Positions 22,479 to 37,400 of a DNA stretch of 64,000 bases are shown here, in pieces. The notes beneath the pieces are model-generated. The model had not been told where the DNA came from. It made no database searches and saw nothing but the letters and a program-made list of their open reading frames with translations. This DNA comes from Phoronis australis (lineage: Eukaryota > Phoronida > Phoronidae). Location of the stretch: assembly GCA_002633005.1 (NCBI GenBank), contig NMRA01000237.1, positions 62,769 through 126,768 on the forward strand, written 5' to 3'. Both the position numbers and the translations under genes were made by a program. Numbering within the stretch: position 1 is the first letter of the stretch; the number at the start of each line of letters is the position of its first letter.

Positions 22479-25400
22479 GTATGTTGATGTTTGCATGGTG
22501 GATGTTTTTTCTCGCTGTTGCCCAAACTGGTTTAATTAAGCGCCTGTTTTCTGTGCACACATAGAAATAGCCTACTAGTGCTGGAAGTGCTTAATCCATT
22601 ACAGCAAGCCCTAGCAAAACTTAGGCTGTTTAGTTTGATAAACACCATACAACTGTGTCATATCAAACTTTTCTGTAATGGTCAGAGGCACAAGGCTTGT
22701 GCCCCTCCTGCTATTATGTGACTGAGTGTCCACTTAGTGGTCAGTGTATTATTGCCTGGCTTCTTGGTCACTGATCTCAATAAAGCACTGTGTTGCCCAT
22801 CAGTCCAGAATACAACCTGAGGTCCTGTAGTGTCCTTAACAGTATCTTACAAGGGGCTTGTTTCTCGAACAGTCTATAGTTAAAAGTTTTTTTTGTCCTT
22901 TATCTTGACTTTTTAGTATGCTCCCGAGTAGGCAATGGATTTCTGTCTCTTGGCTTCGAGTTGTTGACAGATTATCTGACTTTTAGCTTTATAGCCTGAT
23001 TTTATGAAAGAAGCAAAGCATCCATCGACTGATTTCTAGCTAAAAGGCAATATAGTAGAGTCCTAGAGAAACAGTCCTGTGGGGTTAAAATTTTGAGTCC
23101 CCATTCTGTTATAATCTTTTGAGAAACAAACTTCTGCACATTTTAGTCTGCCTGGGCATTAATTCTGTTGTTCTTGTGTGGTAATTCCACTTAAAATGGC
23201 CAATTCTGAACATAGGCCGCCTAAGTGTACATGCACATGGCCAGTGTTGTTATTCCAAGTCTTGGGTAAATCGGTGGTAAATTTTGAGGGTTCTTCAATG
23301 AGATCATAAATTCATGCCCGCATGTTATCGCCTGGCATTAAGAAGACTGAAGAATTCTGCCCAGTCTTAACCTGGGATTACCCAATACCTGTGTAAATAT
23401 AAACAAGTTATTTAAATCACATGATCCCTCTTACCTCAAGTCCTGTGTGTAAGTCCTGTCCATTGATCTCTGTTCATATGTTCTGAGGCCTAAGTATAGT
23501 GCTCTGTTCATATGTTCTGAGGCCTAAGTATAGTGCTCTGTTCATATGTTCTGAGGCCTAAGTATAGTGCTCTGTTCATATGTTCTGAGGCCTAAGTATA
23601 GTGCTCTGTTCATATGTTCTGAGACCTAAGTATACTGCTCTCTTCATATGTTCTGAGGCCTAAGTATACTGCTCTGTTCATATGTTCTGAGGCCTAAGTA
23701 TACTGCTCTGTTCATATGTTCTGAGGCCTAAGTATACTGCTCTGTTCATATGTTCTGAGGCCTAAGTATACTGCTCTTTTGCCTTGATCAGTTGTGTTGC
23801 AGTTACGACCATCTCTCTTCCAACTTTGCTCAAAACTAATTGCCAAAATAGTAACTTTTCATTTTTGGCATGTATCTTTGAAATGGTGAACTCGAGTGTT
23901 GCTCTGTGAAAGCCATGTACTACCAATTAAGATGAAATGAAAATAATTTTCTGAAGTTTTGTTTTTGTTGACAATTTCCACTTATCAGCCATATTGTGCG
24001 CTGTGTTTTGCTGTAGGCTGTGTACACTTATGTGTCCTGAGCTCAACTTGATAGTTCCTTCAATTTAAGAATTTTTCACAGGGTGTCTAAAAGATTTCTT
24101 CGCATCAAGCAAAAAGGTCTTTGCAACTATATTCTTGACTTCACTTAAAATCTTTTCAGTGCTTTAAAAAGTTATGGTTAAAAGTGGATGTAAGTCTGAG
24201 ACATTTAATTGGCCTTTACAGACCCGGTGCTCAATACCATTAGATGAGTAATTTATTATTTTCTAATAATTAGCGAATACTGGATGTAGTCATTTGCGAA
24301 CTAATTTTGTAACTAATCTTACCGTTTATCAGTTTCGCAGGTTTGATAAGACATCTTCCAATCTCCTTTCTCCAGCAATAACTTCACCTCAAAGGATACC
24401 GGTCTCCCCCATTAGACGATAAAATCGGCTAAATTAGCATGAAATCTTGCTATAATTAAGAATATCCCATGTCACCCTATTAATAAACAGACCATGCGCA
24501 GTATCTGCTTGATATGCGATTACTCCCAAGTCCAAGGCCTATATACTGCTGCAGTTATTTCTACATAGAAATTGTCTTCATAATTTTATTACATCCAGGG
24601 GTCACTTGAAATAAAATGCAATTTTCTGTACAACTGGGACCAAGGTCAAATTGATTAGGGATAGGTACTAATTAGTATTCATCAAATTTCCAGTTTGGTT
24701 GTAAAATGAATTACTTAAATTGATTTTATTTCTCGCTGTGAAAAAAATAAAAAAATATTAATATTGAATTATTTTCAACACTCCATTACCAGAAATAATT
24801 CATACAGTCCAGATAGGAATTTATATAAGTCAGTTAATCTCTCCAAGCAGTTCAGTCTTATTTCTTGTGCACTGCATATTTGCGCACTGGGGTTAGGAGC
24901 AGTCTGTTGTGTTTAACTCCCCAATTGAGTTCATTAGGTTGACTAATGAAAACAAGGTTTAAGATGATGGTATGTTCCTTGCTACTGCTTGGCTGAAATA
25001 CTGACCAGAAACTGCCACAAATGGTGGGATTCTGATAAATTGTTAAGGTGATGTTTAGGATTGCAAGCTTGACACCCAAAAGTGCTTTGAAATTTTTGTG
25101 TTAACCATGCTACCATGTTATGTGGTGTATAATGACTACTGAAATCTGAACCTGTAAAACAGAACACCACCATGAAAGTGGTGACACCTAGTATTAGTGC
25201 TGTGTTTGTCTTGAGGCTCAGGATGATACCTCATCATTTTCCGATGAAAATAACTGCTAAAATTACACTGTTTTTATTTTCAAGGATTTCTAACAGTGTT
25301 GTGAATTCCTACAAAGTTTCAAAATGTTTTCTTTTGGTAGCTAGGCTACAAAACTTGTATATGGTAAAGCATTGTGGCACTATATATCATTTATGAATAA

Positions 25401-28400
25401 AGGAGAAAATATAATTTCACCTGTATATGGTAAAGCATTATGGCACTATATATCATTTATGGATAAAGGAGAAAATATAATTTCACTTGTATATGGTAAA
25501 GCATTGTGGCACTATATATCATTTATGAATAAAGGAGAAAATATAATTTCACTTGTATATGGTAAAGCATTGTGGCACTATATATCATTTATGAATAAAG
25601 GAGAAAATATTATTTCACCTGTATATGGTAAAGCATTGTGGCACTATATATCATTTATGAATAAAGGAGAAAATATAATTTCACTTGTATATGGTAAAGC
25701 ATTGTGGCACTATATATCATTTATGAATAAAGGAGAAAATATAATTTCACCTGTATATGGTAAAGCATTGTGGCACTATATATCATTTATGAATAAAGGA
25801 GAAAATATAATTTCACCTGTATATGGTAAAGCATTGTGGCACTATATATCATTTATGAATAAAGGAGAAAATATAATTTCACCTGTATATGGTAAAGCAT
25901 TGTGGCACTATATATCATTTATGAATAAAGGAGAAAATATAATTTCACCTGTATATGGTAAAGCATTGTGGCACTATATATCATTTATGAATAAAGGAGA
26001 AAATATAATTTCACCTGTATATGGTAAAGCATTGTGGCACTATATATCATTTATGAATAAAGGAGAAAATATAATTTCACCTGTATATGGTAAAGCATTG
26101 TGGCACTATATATCATTTATGAATAAAGGAGAAAATATTATTTCACCTGTCTGCCACATTGTGCTCTAAATTGGTGAAATTTTACCGTAATTTAGGTTTG
26201 TTGATTTGCCATTAAAAAACGCTATTACAACAGGCATGGGGAGGAGACAATGTGGACAAGGTTAGTTGTTATTTCGAGATGCTGATTTTTTATAGAGTAT
26301 AACGCGCACTTTTCTAGGTTTTGTAGATTTTCATTCAGAACTGTCAAACTGGGAACATTTTTGGAACATGTTTGTGTCTGGTTTGTAACTGAATAGCTCA
26401 GTGATGATGTGCAGATAATGTCAGTACCATTTATTTTTGGGGGTGAAATATGGTACTTGCACAGGTTATGGTCTTCAATAGGGGAAGGGGGTCCCTCCAG
26501 GGTGGGAATACTTCTGTGCTGTAGATTTGGACTGTTTCACAGTTTTGATCATATTGCTATGGTTTTTTCGGCAGTATTTGTGTTGAAATGAATATCTTAT
26601 TCCACAAAGAAGTGATGTAGGTTTTGTTTTCGAATTGAGGGATCTGTGTGGATATGTGAAGAGTAAAAGTAGGTCTTGATTCAGATTCTTTTTTCCAAAT
26701 ACTATGTACCACAATTTTGGCCCTGTGGAGCCTCTCCTAGCCCTTAAGTTAATGAGAACCGGCCCTTGGTATGACCAGCCTGTGAAATCTAGTTGGGCCA
26801 AAGAAACTTTACTGAGTGCTCATGGTATGTTTGGTAGTTCTGCTGAACCAACACCAGCCAAAATGCACTGAAGCACTTACAACTCTGAAACAGCAGGTCA
26901 ACATACAGTTGGTCACAGTCACAGCTTCTATAACATGTGGTGTCAGACAATCTGTAAACAGATGGCATGTCTTATAAACAACATTCATTTGGTCTTGTGT
27001 TCACTGGTCAAGTATTCACCCCATAGTCTGGTTATTGCCTGGGGTGTTAGGGCGCCTGTTTGTTTTGTTTTTTTTACAAGTTGAAAATTAATGACCTTGC
27101 AAAGGGATCTATAACTTTGGTGTGGCACGCAAAGCCTCCTTCCATTTGGTGTTTATGCTCCATGGTGTCAATCTGATGGCAGCAATGGCACTGAATTGTC
27201 CTGTTTCCAACTTGAGATCCTGATGTTCTACAAAAAGTAGAAAATGAATTGCAGTCTTGCGCTTCTTGGACTTTGCTTGTTATTTTATGAGAATGGACTT
27301 ACACATTGTGGGTTGCCTTGAAATACTCAGTCGTGCTTTCGAATACCATTTATTTACTTCGTAAGATGGCATTGTTAAATTCACAAAAACTTTTTTACTG
27401 TTTATTTATAAAGATCTTTTTATATAGAAAAGAAAATGCCGTTATATTTTCTTTTGTTTTTACTGGCCTAGGTTTGATAGCTAAGAAATTTCGCTCTCTA
27501 AGTGAATCTGTTGTGGTCTTGGGGCCTATTTTAAAGGTTACACACCCAGCAGTAGCCAAGACATAGTCCTTGGATTTTTAAGTAAAACTCGAATAAAGAC
27601 AACTTTTCTAAAATGTAGCGAGCTGGAAACGCTATCGCATGAAACTGCGTGAAGCCATTCACATTCAGTGTTCGTAAACGCCCTCACTCAATGCACAGCC
27701 TTCCCATGAGTCATTGACACTGTTACAATGAGTTGTGATTTGCTGATTGCTCGGCAATCTTGATTCGGGTATTTTTACTTGATTTGGAATTTTCCTTGTA
27801 TCGTACCTGTTGCCGTCCTGGCATCCATTCTCTGAATAAAGGTTGAGAATGATGGATGTTGTACTGACAAAATGTGCCGCTACGTTTTAGAAAAGTTGCT
27901 GTGTTTATTCAAACTTTACTGGTGTTCATCAGTGCGAGATCTTTCGGTACATTTTTATTTAAAAAGCAAATGATTAATGTTACACTAAATTTGATTGTGA
28001 CATGGCATTCACTTTGGCAAACCTAGGTAATATGGTGTGTTGGTAGACTGCGCCCTTGGAGTAATAATGTTCTGTTGTATGATTTTTAAATTTTTTTCAC
28101 CCACAACACAATCCTCATTGTATCAGTTTTAACTGGGCCTTCCAAAAAGAACACTTGTATCACAAATGCATTTTTTCCATTTCTATGGTAAAACTTCAAT
28201 AAATCATGAGACAATCTGGTGGAAAGTGCTTTTGAATTAAAGAGCCATTCATGAAATCGTGCGTGCTGCCTGTAGCAATAGGGTGTGTATAGACATTGAT
28301 TATGAGACCAGGAGAAATGTGACTCAAAACCCCTGATAAAAACACCTATACCGTAAGCAACAGTGCAACAGGGGTTGTTCCAGTTGTAAAACCGCTGAAA

Positions 28401-31400
28401 TCAGAGGCCACCAAGACAGTTTGAAATATGCACAGTGCATATCAATTAAATCACATATGATCATAAATCAACATAAATTTTAGATTACGAAATAAGCAAT
28501 CTAATAGAAAAAAAGGTAAACAAGTAACAAGGCATTACCCAGAGATCCTATTGGAAAGTGTATACAGAGATGGCTAAACAGTGTAATAGAATATCTGCAT
28601 TGTACCTACCATGCCTGGCCCAGTAAGCAAAACATTCCAGCCCATTAACTCTCATTGTTCAACAAGTATTTGGCCCAGTTTTTGAGGGTGCATAGACATT
28701 CTGTCTCCCCTCCATGAACTGTGGAGGGAGGTTGATTTCCTGGTGATTTGTAGAAAGTCAGCTAGAGTGGTTCAGGAAATTTACAATTGTGGTTGAAAAG
28801 GTTATGTATTACCTTTTTAAAAAGTCTGTGTTATCCAAATATCTACAAAACTAGATTTTAACCTGTCAAAAGTATATATTTTCTGAAAGTAAAAAACCTA
28901 TAGTTTTCAAACTAATATGTCATTAATTGGCTTCCCTAACAATGTCTTCTATAAAAAATTAGCAGAAAACAAAGCTTAATTCATACCAAAACAGTGTCAT
29001 TAATAATGTGACTGAGATAAAATCTCAAAAGTGCATTCAAAACTATCATTTCGTTTTTGTTTCGTGCATTTTATTAAATTTTTTTACAGGCTCTTCTCAC
29101 AAGTGTAGAACATTTTAAAACCAATCCAATCAGCCGTTTCAGAAATTAGACGTTCCGAAAATAGTAAAATTCGCAAGTTTTTGTAGCGTTTTATATAACC
29201 TTAAACTACTAGGTTTCATTGACCGAAACGTTACTGCTTTGTTTCACTGTGAAAGATTATGGTATGTAGTATAATTGCAACCAATTTAGGGCACATTACA
29301 TCAAAAAGTGAGTTTTTTCTTATTTTTTCATTTTAAGACAACTTGCACCACATTTACTCTTGACAGTTTTCAAGTTGTACTTTAGTTACCATCAGGCAAC
29401 GCTTGAAAAATGTGCATCGAGCAGTGACAACGGTGTTATAAGCACTTGAAAATGACATGAATTTTTTATTTTAGGAATTAGTTTGTTCAGAATTGGTAAG
29501 ATATTACTGTGCACCAGAGTTCGCAATACTATTTAAATACGGTCATATCTCCTGGTTTTATTGTTAACATCTTGAGATGTCTGGGCAAAAGTGTATCCTG
29601 GATTTAATAGCATTGTTTTTTACGCAAATATGGCAGATTGGAGACATTTTATTCTGCTAAATGAAAATATATGAAGATGGAATTTGTAGTTCATTTTAGA
29701 GCAATTTATACTGTTTAGCTGTCATCATTTAAGACATGATGGAATTCTGAGCATTATTGACGATGTAATTAGCACCTAAGATTGACTGGAATTTTTTATC
29801 AATTGCTTTTGTTTGAATTTAAAAGAACATCAACTTCAACCACACAGCTATGCCTTTAATAATCAGTTTGTAGTCTATGTTCATGTTTGGAATATTAATG
29901 TAAAGATTATTTATCTCTTTCCGATGTTTTGTAATGCTTGTCTAGCTAAGGTACTCTAGTCTCTTTTTGAGGCCGGTGGGCCACTAAACAACAAAAGATT
30001 TTCCCTGTCATTTTGCATTTTTTATAACCAACCAGTCAACATCAAAACGTGACTGTGGTGTCTCGGAAAAAAAGATTAAACAGTTGTCACTGAGAGTTCC
30101 CCCTGGGATTGTCTGTGTGTAACAAAAGTAGTTGTTCTTGGAATGCATCTAAACCTTCTGTTAAAATGTACATCATGGGGACTGCTTCAAACCTGCTCTG
30201 CCAGATTTCCTCATCAATTGAGAGCTGTCAGCTATTTTTGGTCTCCATTTACTGTGTACTATTAATAGACCTGAGGAATGCCAGACTCTACCAGCCTGAT
30301 TTGCGCAATACAAAAACATGAAAATTGGAAAAGTAGTTGGCGTTGTTATTTTTTTTAAATCCTTAATCTCAGCATTTTCAATTAATGATTTAACCATAGC
30401 CAAATTTACTTTACCCTCTGGTCACCACCACCAAAAGTGCGATCACACTATTGTTTTTTTTTAGAAATTTTGACCTCATTTCATCAAAAAAATTATCTAA
30501 CCCACCAGTCTGCACCATTTAAATATTAAATACAGCACTAGACCGGCAATCTAGAGACCTGTGGTTCGATTCTCAGTTGGGGTTCCTGATTTTTCGGTGT
30601 TTATTTGATATATTTCACTACTGGCCAACCTCAGCGTCTATATATTAAAATATTACATTATTTGAGAAAATAAGACTTTAAATGTTCGCTTTTGTCTTTC
30701 TCCCATATTATTTAAATTTGCGTTTCTCTAGAACTCCTGATATCTCACTTCTAAAATCCACCCACTATGCTCTTAAGCTTGGCGCACCTATTTACCATCT
30801 TGAGTTTCCAGTAGTATTGCACAATAAAGTTTTCTCCAAAACTGTGCCATTCTTTGGGCATTCGCATACATACAGAGCACGTGATGGCTCAGGCGCCTAC
30901 TTTCACACCATGGTGTATCAATACAGTAGGTCCAGATGCACAATTTCATCCACGGGACCTGAATTAGAACTCTTAAGTATGAGTACGTTTTTGGTACACC
31001 CTGTATATAGCAATGTACTTTGGTACCTATCACTGCAATAGGCCTTTCCAGTCTGTCTGTATTGCATAATCATTCTGTCTAATTAATTAGTATATTCAGT
31101 AGCTCTACTATTCTTCCTTATTACATCAGCATGGCTAATACTTGCCATGTTGATTCGCTGCCATTTCACTGAGAATGACAGTTTCACGGCACTCCACAGC
31201 ACCAAGATGTTTGCATGTTGCTGATGGCAAAGTGTTGAAGTTGTAGCTTCAAATAAACTGTACCAAAACTTGCAATGTGATTGATCTCGTCAATTTAAGG
31301 TTTGAATTGATTGTCTGTTCTGTTGGTTAAGTGGCGATATCTTATGAAACTGACAGAGGTTAGTATTACATGGGAATTTAACCTGTTCAGATGAAGTTTA

Positions 31401-34400
31401 GGGTTTTCACCAAGAGTTGAACATTGGGTGGTTCCCTTCCTTGTCACTAGGGGGAGTTACAGGTGCATGCTTCTGGGTGTTTTGTGGCAACTGACCAATC
31501 CCAGTCTTTTTATTCTTCTTTACTTGTATTCATAAAAGTTACGCCAGTTCTAACAATTCCTTTGCAAAGTTCAGTGTGTTATAACAATACAAAGTCTTAA
31601 TGATAAAAAACATCATAAAAGCTCAGTCTTGTGGAGACCTGATTATTTTCTAAAAAATTATTGAGCTACCATAGAATTTCTCGTGACTCTATTGCACAGG
31701 ATGTCGACTATTGTGCCGTGAATACTTTTCTTATCACCCCTCAACTAGTGACCTAGTTTTGTTAATTCTGGTATCGTTTTTGCCTTCGCAAATATGCAGT
31801 TATTCTTCACTAATAATAGATTAAAATGTTACGATTTTTCTCTTTTTTCAAGAATTCGACGAACTAACTGGTCACATGTTTGCCTTTTTGTGTGTTAAAT
31901 AGGCAACAAATTGCCGTAGGTTTTCTGATCACCATACTGGACTCGCATTTTTATTTTGTTCTTTCTAAGAAATTCTCCTTTTCTACCCTCTACTTGATTT
32001 GGCCTCAGTGCCAAGCTGGCGTTGAATCAAAATCATTGCGCAGCAGCATCACCAGCAGCAACAGTTGGAGTCTGGTGCTCATCATGTCTGTAAGCCCACT
32101 CACTACTTAGGTATTAACATTCTTGGCAAGACTGCCATCTCAAGACATAAGATAGACAGAGATGGCTTTCTGTAAACAAGATCTTGTTCAAGCTCTAGTT
32201 AAAAGGGCTTGTGATAAAACAAACAAGATGGTTGGAAAAGAGGCATTTGTCTCTTGCTGTACATCTTCAGTAAATGCTCATTGGTTAGAGAGAACTGGTT
32301 GGATAGAGAAAAATGAACGTTTATTTGCTAATAGCAATTTAGATGAGTTGCACAGGTTATGATAAACTGTTAAATCATGCGTAGTGCATTAGCGTGGCAC
32401 AAGGTTGTAGCCATATTTTTATGTTACGTTTTAATTTTTTCTAAGTTAAGGAAAAGTGGTAAAATTTGTCTGGAACATTGCCAATATTATATGTGAATCA
32501 TAAAACATAAGCCAATGAAATTGGAGTCAAAGTGTTATAATAATCATTACCTCCACAGAAGGGACTTCAATATGCTTGTTTTACTCTAGTATCTTTTTAT
32601 GACGCATTTTTTGTGGTACGGAAAAATCTCTGATTTTGAATAAAAGTAACTAAAACTGGCCTTTAATGTGGTTGTGAATGGCCACAATTTCTAACATTGT
32701 ACAACGGTTGTTATGGTATAGAACTCAAAATTATGAACATTTTGGTGCTCTTCTTATTAGGGAAAGAAACGAAAAATTGAATTTCGCTTGTCCACCATTT
32801 TACAGTCTAAATTGGCCAGATCTTACTATAGTTTTTTTGACAGTATTCCAGTTATCTTGGTAACTTTTTTTCTGGAGTTTTTCTATTTTGGTCTTCGAAT
32901 GAAACGTGATTACAGCAATTAACCTGTCTGGTAAGGAAAAAAATTGCGTCAGTCTCTGATTCAGCAGCGATCAAATTTCAAAGTTTAAACTTTCCACCTT
33001 GGTGGTTGTTTGCACCAAGCAGCGTTTTGGGGTTCTGTCTGACTCATCTCAGAGTGTGATTAATGAGGTTACTTACCTGGTTTATCTACGGCTTGTTGAT
33101 GAGCACGGCTTGTTGATGAGCACGGCTTGTTGATGAGCAAGATTTATCAATGGTTTAAACATCTGTCGTCTTTTGAATCATGAGCAAAAACAAGAAAAAA
33201 TACAAGGTACCTGAGTAATATGAGAAGTTTCAGAAATGGCACCATGCAGCTCACGAGGGCCTAGTCTTCTACGCAACCTGTTTTGTCTCGTCGAGTTTGA
33301 ATTTAGCCGTGACGAGTTTGATTTACTTGCGTCAGTTTGAAAACCTGTGCAATTAATTTGAACTTTCTTCTAGGAAATTGGGACAGTTTGGGCTTTTGTT
33401 ACCAATTCAATGGATTCATTCCAAGACTTAACACATTAACTCACACAGTATGGACGTGGACCTTGAAACACGCATGTGAATTTTGTAATTCAGGTCGAGT
33501 TTGAATTTTTTGTTGTGGGAACATGAGGGCCTTTTTGATTTTGCTTTTCGTGATGGGATTATAGTTTTCAATTGTCTGTTTGATAGTTTCCGAATATGAA
33601 CAAAGACTTTGTAAGCCAGAATATTTATTGTAAACATGTATGAAGAAAATACTGTAAAAAAGATTTATTGCTCATGCGTATAGAAAAGACTGTAATAAGA
33701 CAAAGAATATTTAGTTCATACTGTGGGATATTTTGAGCTTGTGTACTGGATTTATTTCCATTTTCCATTTATTGCTAGATGAGCAGCAGTACAAATCATT
33801 TTTGTTTTGTATGAGTTTTAGTGAACACAGTCTTTTGACATCTCTTTACAACCACACACGGTGCACATCCTTTAAGAGCAAAAGAAAAGCCAACATTTAC
33901 CATTGTTTGAATGCCGTATTTGTCTGGGTTAAAGTCTGCAACATAAAAAATCAACGTGGTCATAGGCTGAACATAGGCTTTTAGAATTGTTTATGGTTGA
34001 AATGGGTGTGTATCTGAACTACATTTGCATTTATATAAACCAACCAGGTTGCCTGCAAGAATTGAATAAACGAATTTGAAGAATGCAGGCAATGTGTTGC
34101 TGGGGGTGGGGGTGTAGTCGAGCATATAGCGAGCATATAGCGTTTGTTTTGAGGAACTGAAACTGGGTTTACATTGACCAGAGCATTGGCAAATTGCAAG
34201 TAGGTGCTTCAAGTCAAATAGGGATGTGAGCCGGGATGAATACAGTAAATGTCGTGGACTTCCTTTCAGAAATTTTCCATTTGTGTTCAATTTTTTGGCT
34301 AGTTGTTTCAGACTTTGAAAAAATTTGATTCACAATTTTTATGTGTTGATTTTCAGAGCGAAGAATGGATTCGCGTACGCATACAACAGATGGAGCCCGA

Positions 34401-37400
34401 CCTAATGGAAGTCGGATCTACCCTAGAGGAGGCGCTCCAGTTGCAGGAAGAACACAGTCAACTACTAATGAGACTCAATGTAAGTGGCTGCCATTTTTGA
34501 AACCACAATACTCATCGCTGCTCCCCCCCTGGGTCATGATGGACAATGACCCGTGACGACAGGTCATTCCAATGACTCAGGTTGTGACTATTGTTTGCAC
34601 TCTGTCCTCATAACGGGGAATTCATGGCCATTTTGTGGGATTATTTTTGTATGTTGCAATATTTGCTGTCTCATTCGCTTCAGTTTGCACATCTGCAAAA
34701 CTGGCAAAAAGTCACAAATTCCACCCAGTGCACTAAAAACGTCAACTTCAGTCTGGAGTAAGTCAAGTTGATTTGACAAATTTTGTTGCTGAATCTGTTG
34801 ATGAATTCCGCTTGTAATTGCATAAAGTCAGGAGTGCTCGATTTCGGTAGAATCTGATCAATTTGGACAAAAATATTTGCATTCTTGTGAATGCCCAAAA
34901 TCTTTCAAAATGTTTTCCGATGATACAGAACTTGAACATGGTAAGGCGCAGGTTGGTGCTACGTATTTGCTGTGGAAAAATGAGGAAATAAAATTTCCCA
35001 TGGCCACTTAATTGTGTCCTTACTTGGTGGGATTTTACTGTACTGTACTATGATGTGGCCAACAGATGGCGTGCTGACAAGACTTAAAATGTTTGCAACA
35101 TATTTTCCATGCCACATTGAGATTGACATTTTCCTGTAAACGGTATTGTAAATATCGTGAATTAGATTTGAGGCCATTTACTTATGCCTTAAATTCCGGT
35201 GAGATATGAAAACATTCCACTAAGTATTACAGATTTTTTTTACTTTTTGACAAGATTTCAGTGGTAGTGCTGTTAGACAGTTCTAGCTGGTTTTGATAAA
35301 AACCACCATTTTCTGCACTTAATTACTTTTCTGATTTTTAAGAGCCATTTCCGTGTTTTATGAAAATTGAGAAGAGTTGTCCATTAAGAATTTAATTTAA
35401 GTCATTCTGTTAGAAACAGGAAAATTCTTTCATAAGAAAAAACACTTTTCGCTTATAGTGTTAGTGACTTGAATGAAAAAGACTTCTAAATCTTGGAATA
35501 TATGTGGTAAATTGTAGTAAATTGTAGTGAATATCTGCTTGATAAAAGCACTGTGGAACCCTGGCCTTGAAATTTTATGCGGCAGAATTTAACCTAATGT
35601 TGTTTTAAAAGAATCGCAAAGAAATTTCTTGATCTGTGCATCCTTATGACAATCCACTTTGGTGATCACTTTGAATTACGGCCAAAAGGTGTCGCTACAT
35701 TCTGGGTTTGGGAGCTGTACGCTGTAGTAGAATTAACTTTTTGTGAAGCATAACTTCTGCAAAAGCACAATGTCATTTTTCACTAGCCGTTAGAGGAAAT
35801 GCTAAAATGACAATTTTTTTCTTTTTGGTTTTCACAGGAGATGCAGGTTTTATTGAATTTCATAGTCTGCAAGATTTTAATTTTGTATTTTAATTGATGA
35901 GCTGCTCTTAAAATCGAATCGACGGCTTCATACCTTCAAAGATTGCTACTTTCTGAGCACAGGTGAAAGTTTCAGCTGAATGCATATGTTCACAATTGCA
36001 AAACTTAATGTGGTGATATAGACCATCAAAAAAATCCCATCATTGCAGCTGTATGCAGACTACTGGCATTTCTACTTTCCAAATAGCTTTACAAGCTATA
36101 GCATGTTATGTAAGCATTTCTGACAGAATAATTGAAGGCCATTTCTAGTCCATCTGAAGTACCTGCCCATTGATGTTCAACCTGAGCAATGGCCTCTTAT
36201 CCAATGCTAAACAGTGGACGCCTATACCATTTACCAATTATTTGATCAAGGTCATTGTTCAATTTGAGATTGGGATAGCTACGTTTTCATTCTTGATTTA
36301 GACTCTCTTTCTGCTTGGTGGCTCCATTGCAAGGTTAGTTGTCAGTAGTTTGCTGGGAATTGACGTGAGATTGATATTTTTGCTATTTTCTCTAAGTTTT
36401 CTTTGATTTGATTAACCGTAGAACCATAAAAAAATATCCAAATTTGGCTAATCTCCAAAGATCACATCTCAGAAATGGCTTATCAAGTTCAAACGAAACT
36501 TATCAGGTACTTTGCGTTGTGCGCTATTCTTCAAAGTCATGTTAGGAATTTTTTTAAATAATGCACTTTTGTGAGAGCGTCTATCAATAATAGGCCTTTT
36601 TGGGTTTTTTGAAAAAATCCAAATGTTGCATGAAACAAAAATGAAATAATGTAGAAATCTGTAACAGCGTTTTTGAGATTTCATCTAGGACATTTTTCTC
36701 AAGCAAAATTTGTTGTTCCTAAGAAGACATGGTCACATGGCCTAAGCAACGGCAGAATGGTATTATATTCTACAGGCTTGCTGCTTCCAGAAAACCGATA
36801 TTTACACCAGGGCTCGATTTGTCGACCGGCAGCTAGCCAATGGGACTTAAGGTTCTGTTTGAAGACCTTTTGTTAGTTGTAACCATGTCAGAGAAGAAGT
36901 ACGGCAAATAAGGATTGACATGTAATGGTGACGTTTGTAATGTCATTTTTATTAAAAGTTCAAAAAAGGTATTATAATTATGGCTTAATTAAGATTTGAA
37001 ATGTATTTGTGTATACTAAAAGTAGGAAAGACATTCCTGGGGTTATTTTTACTAGAAATAAAATAGTTGTTGTAATAAAAGAATGCTGAAGAAATGAGGC
37101 CCAGTTAGAATAGGTTCCTAGACATTCTTAAAGGAGAAAGCCAACTTTTATGATGTTCTTTCTTTAAAAATTCAAATGAGTATTTTGATTCTTGCAAGCT
37201 AAATAGCGCCTAATTAACATTTAAAATATTCTTTTTAAGATAAACGTTGATTTGTTTTACTAGTCAAGATTTGACTAAAATATTTGACGATGAGGCAGTG
37301 TGGCCTAGTGGGATAAGTGTCCATTCTTAAGTCATGGTCATTGGTTCGAGTTTCCCTGGGACATACTGCCATATCCTTGAATTTAATAAAGCATGAAAAT

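Larger units (their letters stand above)
22479..34356. other. Intron 1 of CCDC141-like gene, 11.9 kb
   Basis: The largest intron in the window. It holds minisatellites (23472-23777, 25357-26148), a MITE (27581-27932), family A and C dispersed repeats (25240-26200, 28835-29160, 32650-32840), a SINE-like block (30531-30600) and an 18-bp tandem repeat (33091-33142). No exon is needed by phase, and none was seen. Regulatory elements may be present but cannot be identified by eye. Confidence 0.6.

Noticed and set aside
23472-23777. CRISPR-like regular array
   Set aside because: Units are contiguous with no unique spacers, and the DNA is animal nuclear sequence.
25372-26169. 265-residue open frame with 22-residue repeats
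   Set aside because: It is produced by the 66-bp minisatellite, lies in an intron, lacks flanking codon structure, and derives from a dispersed repeat.
30682-31041. 119-residue + frame and overlapping 81-residue - frame, next to ttggtacaccctgtat
   Set aside because: The motif resembles a mariner-type end, but no partner inverted end or transposase motif was found. Too weak to call.
32162-32362. 66-residue frame starting with ATG in intron 1
   Set aside because: No recognisable domain, splice signals or similarity; exon phases do not require it.
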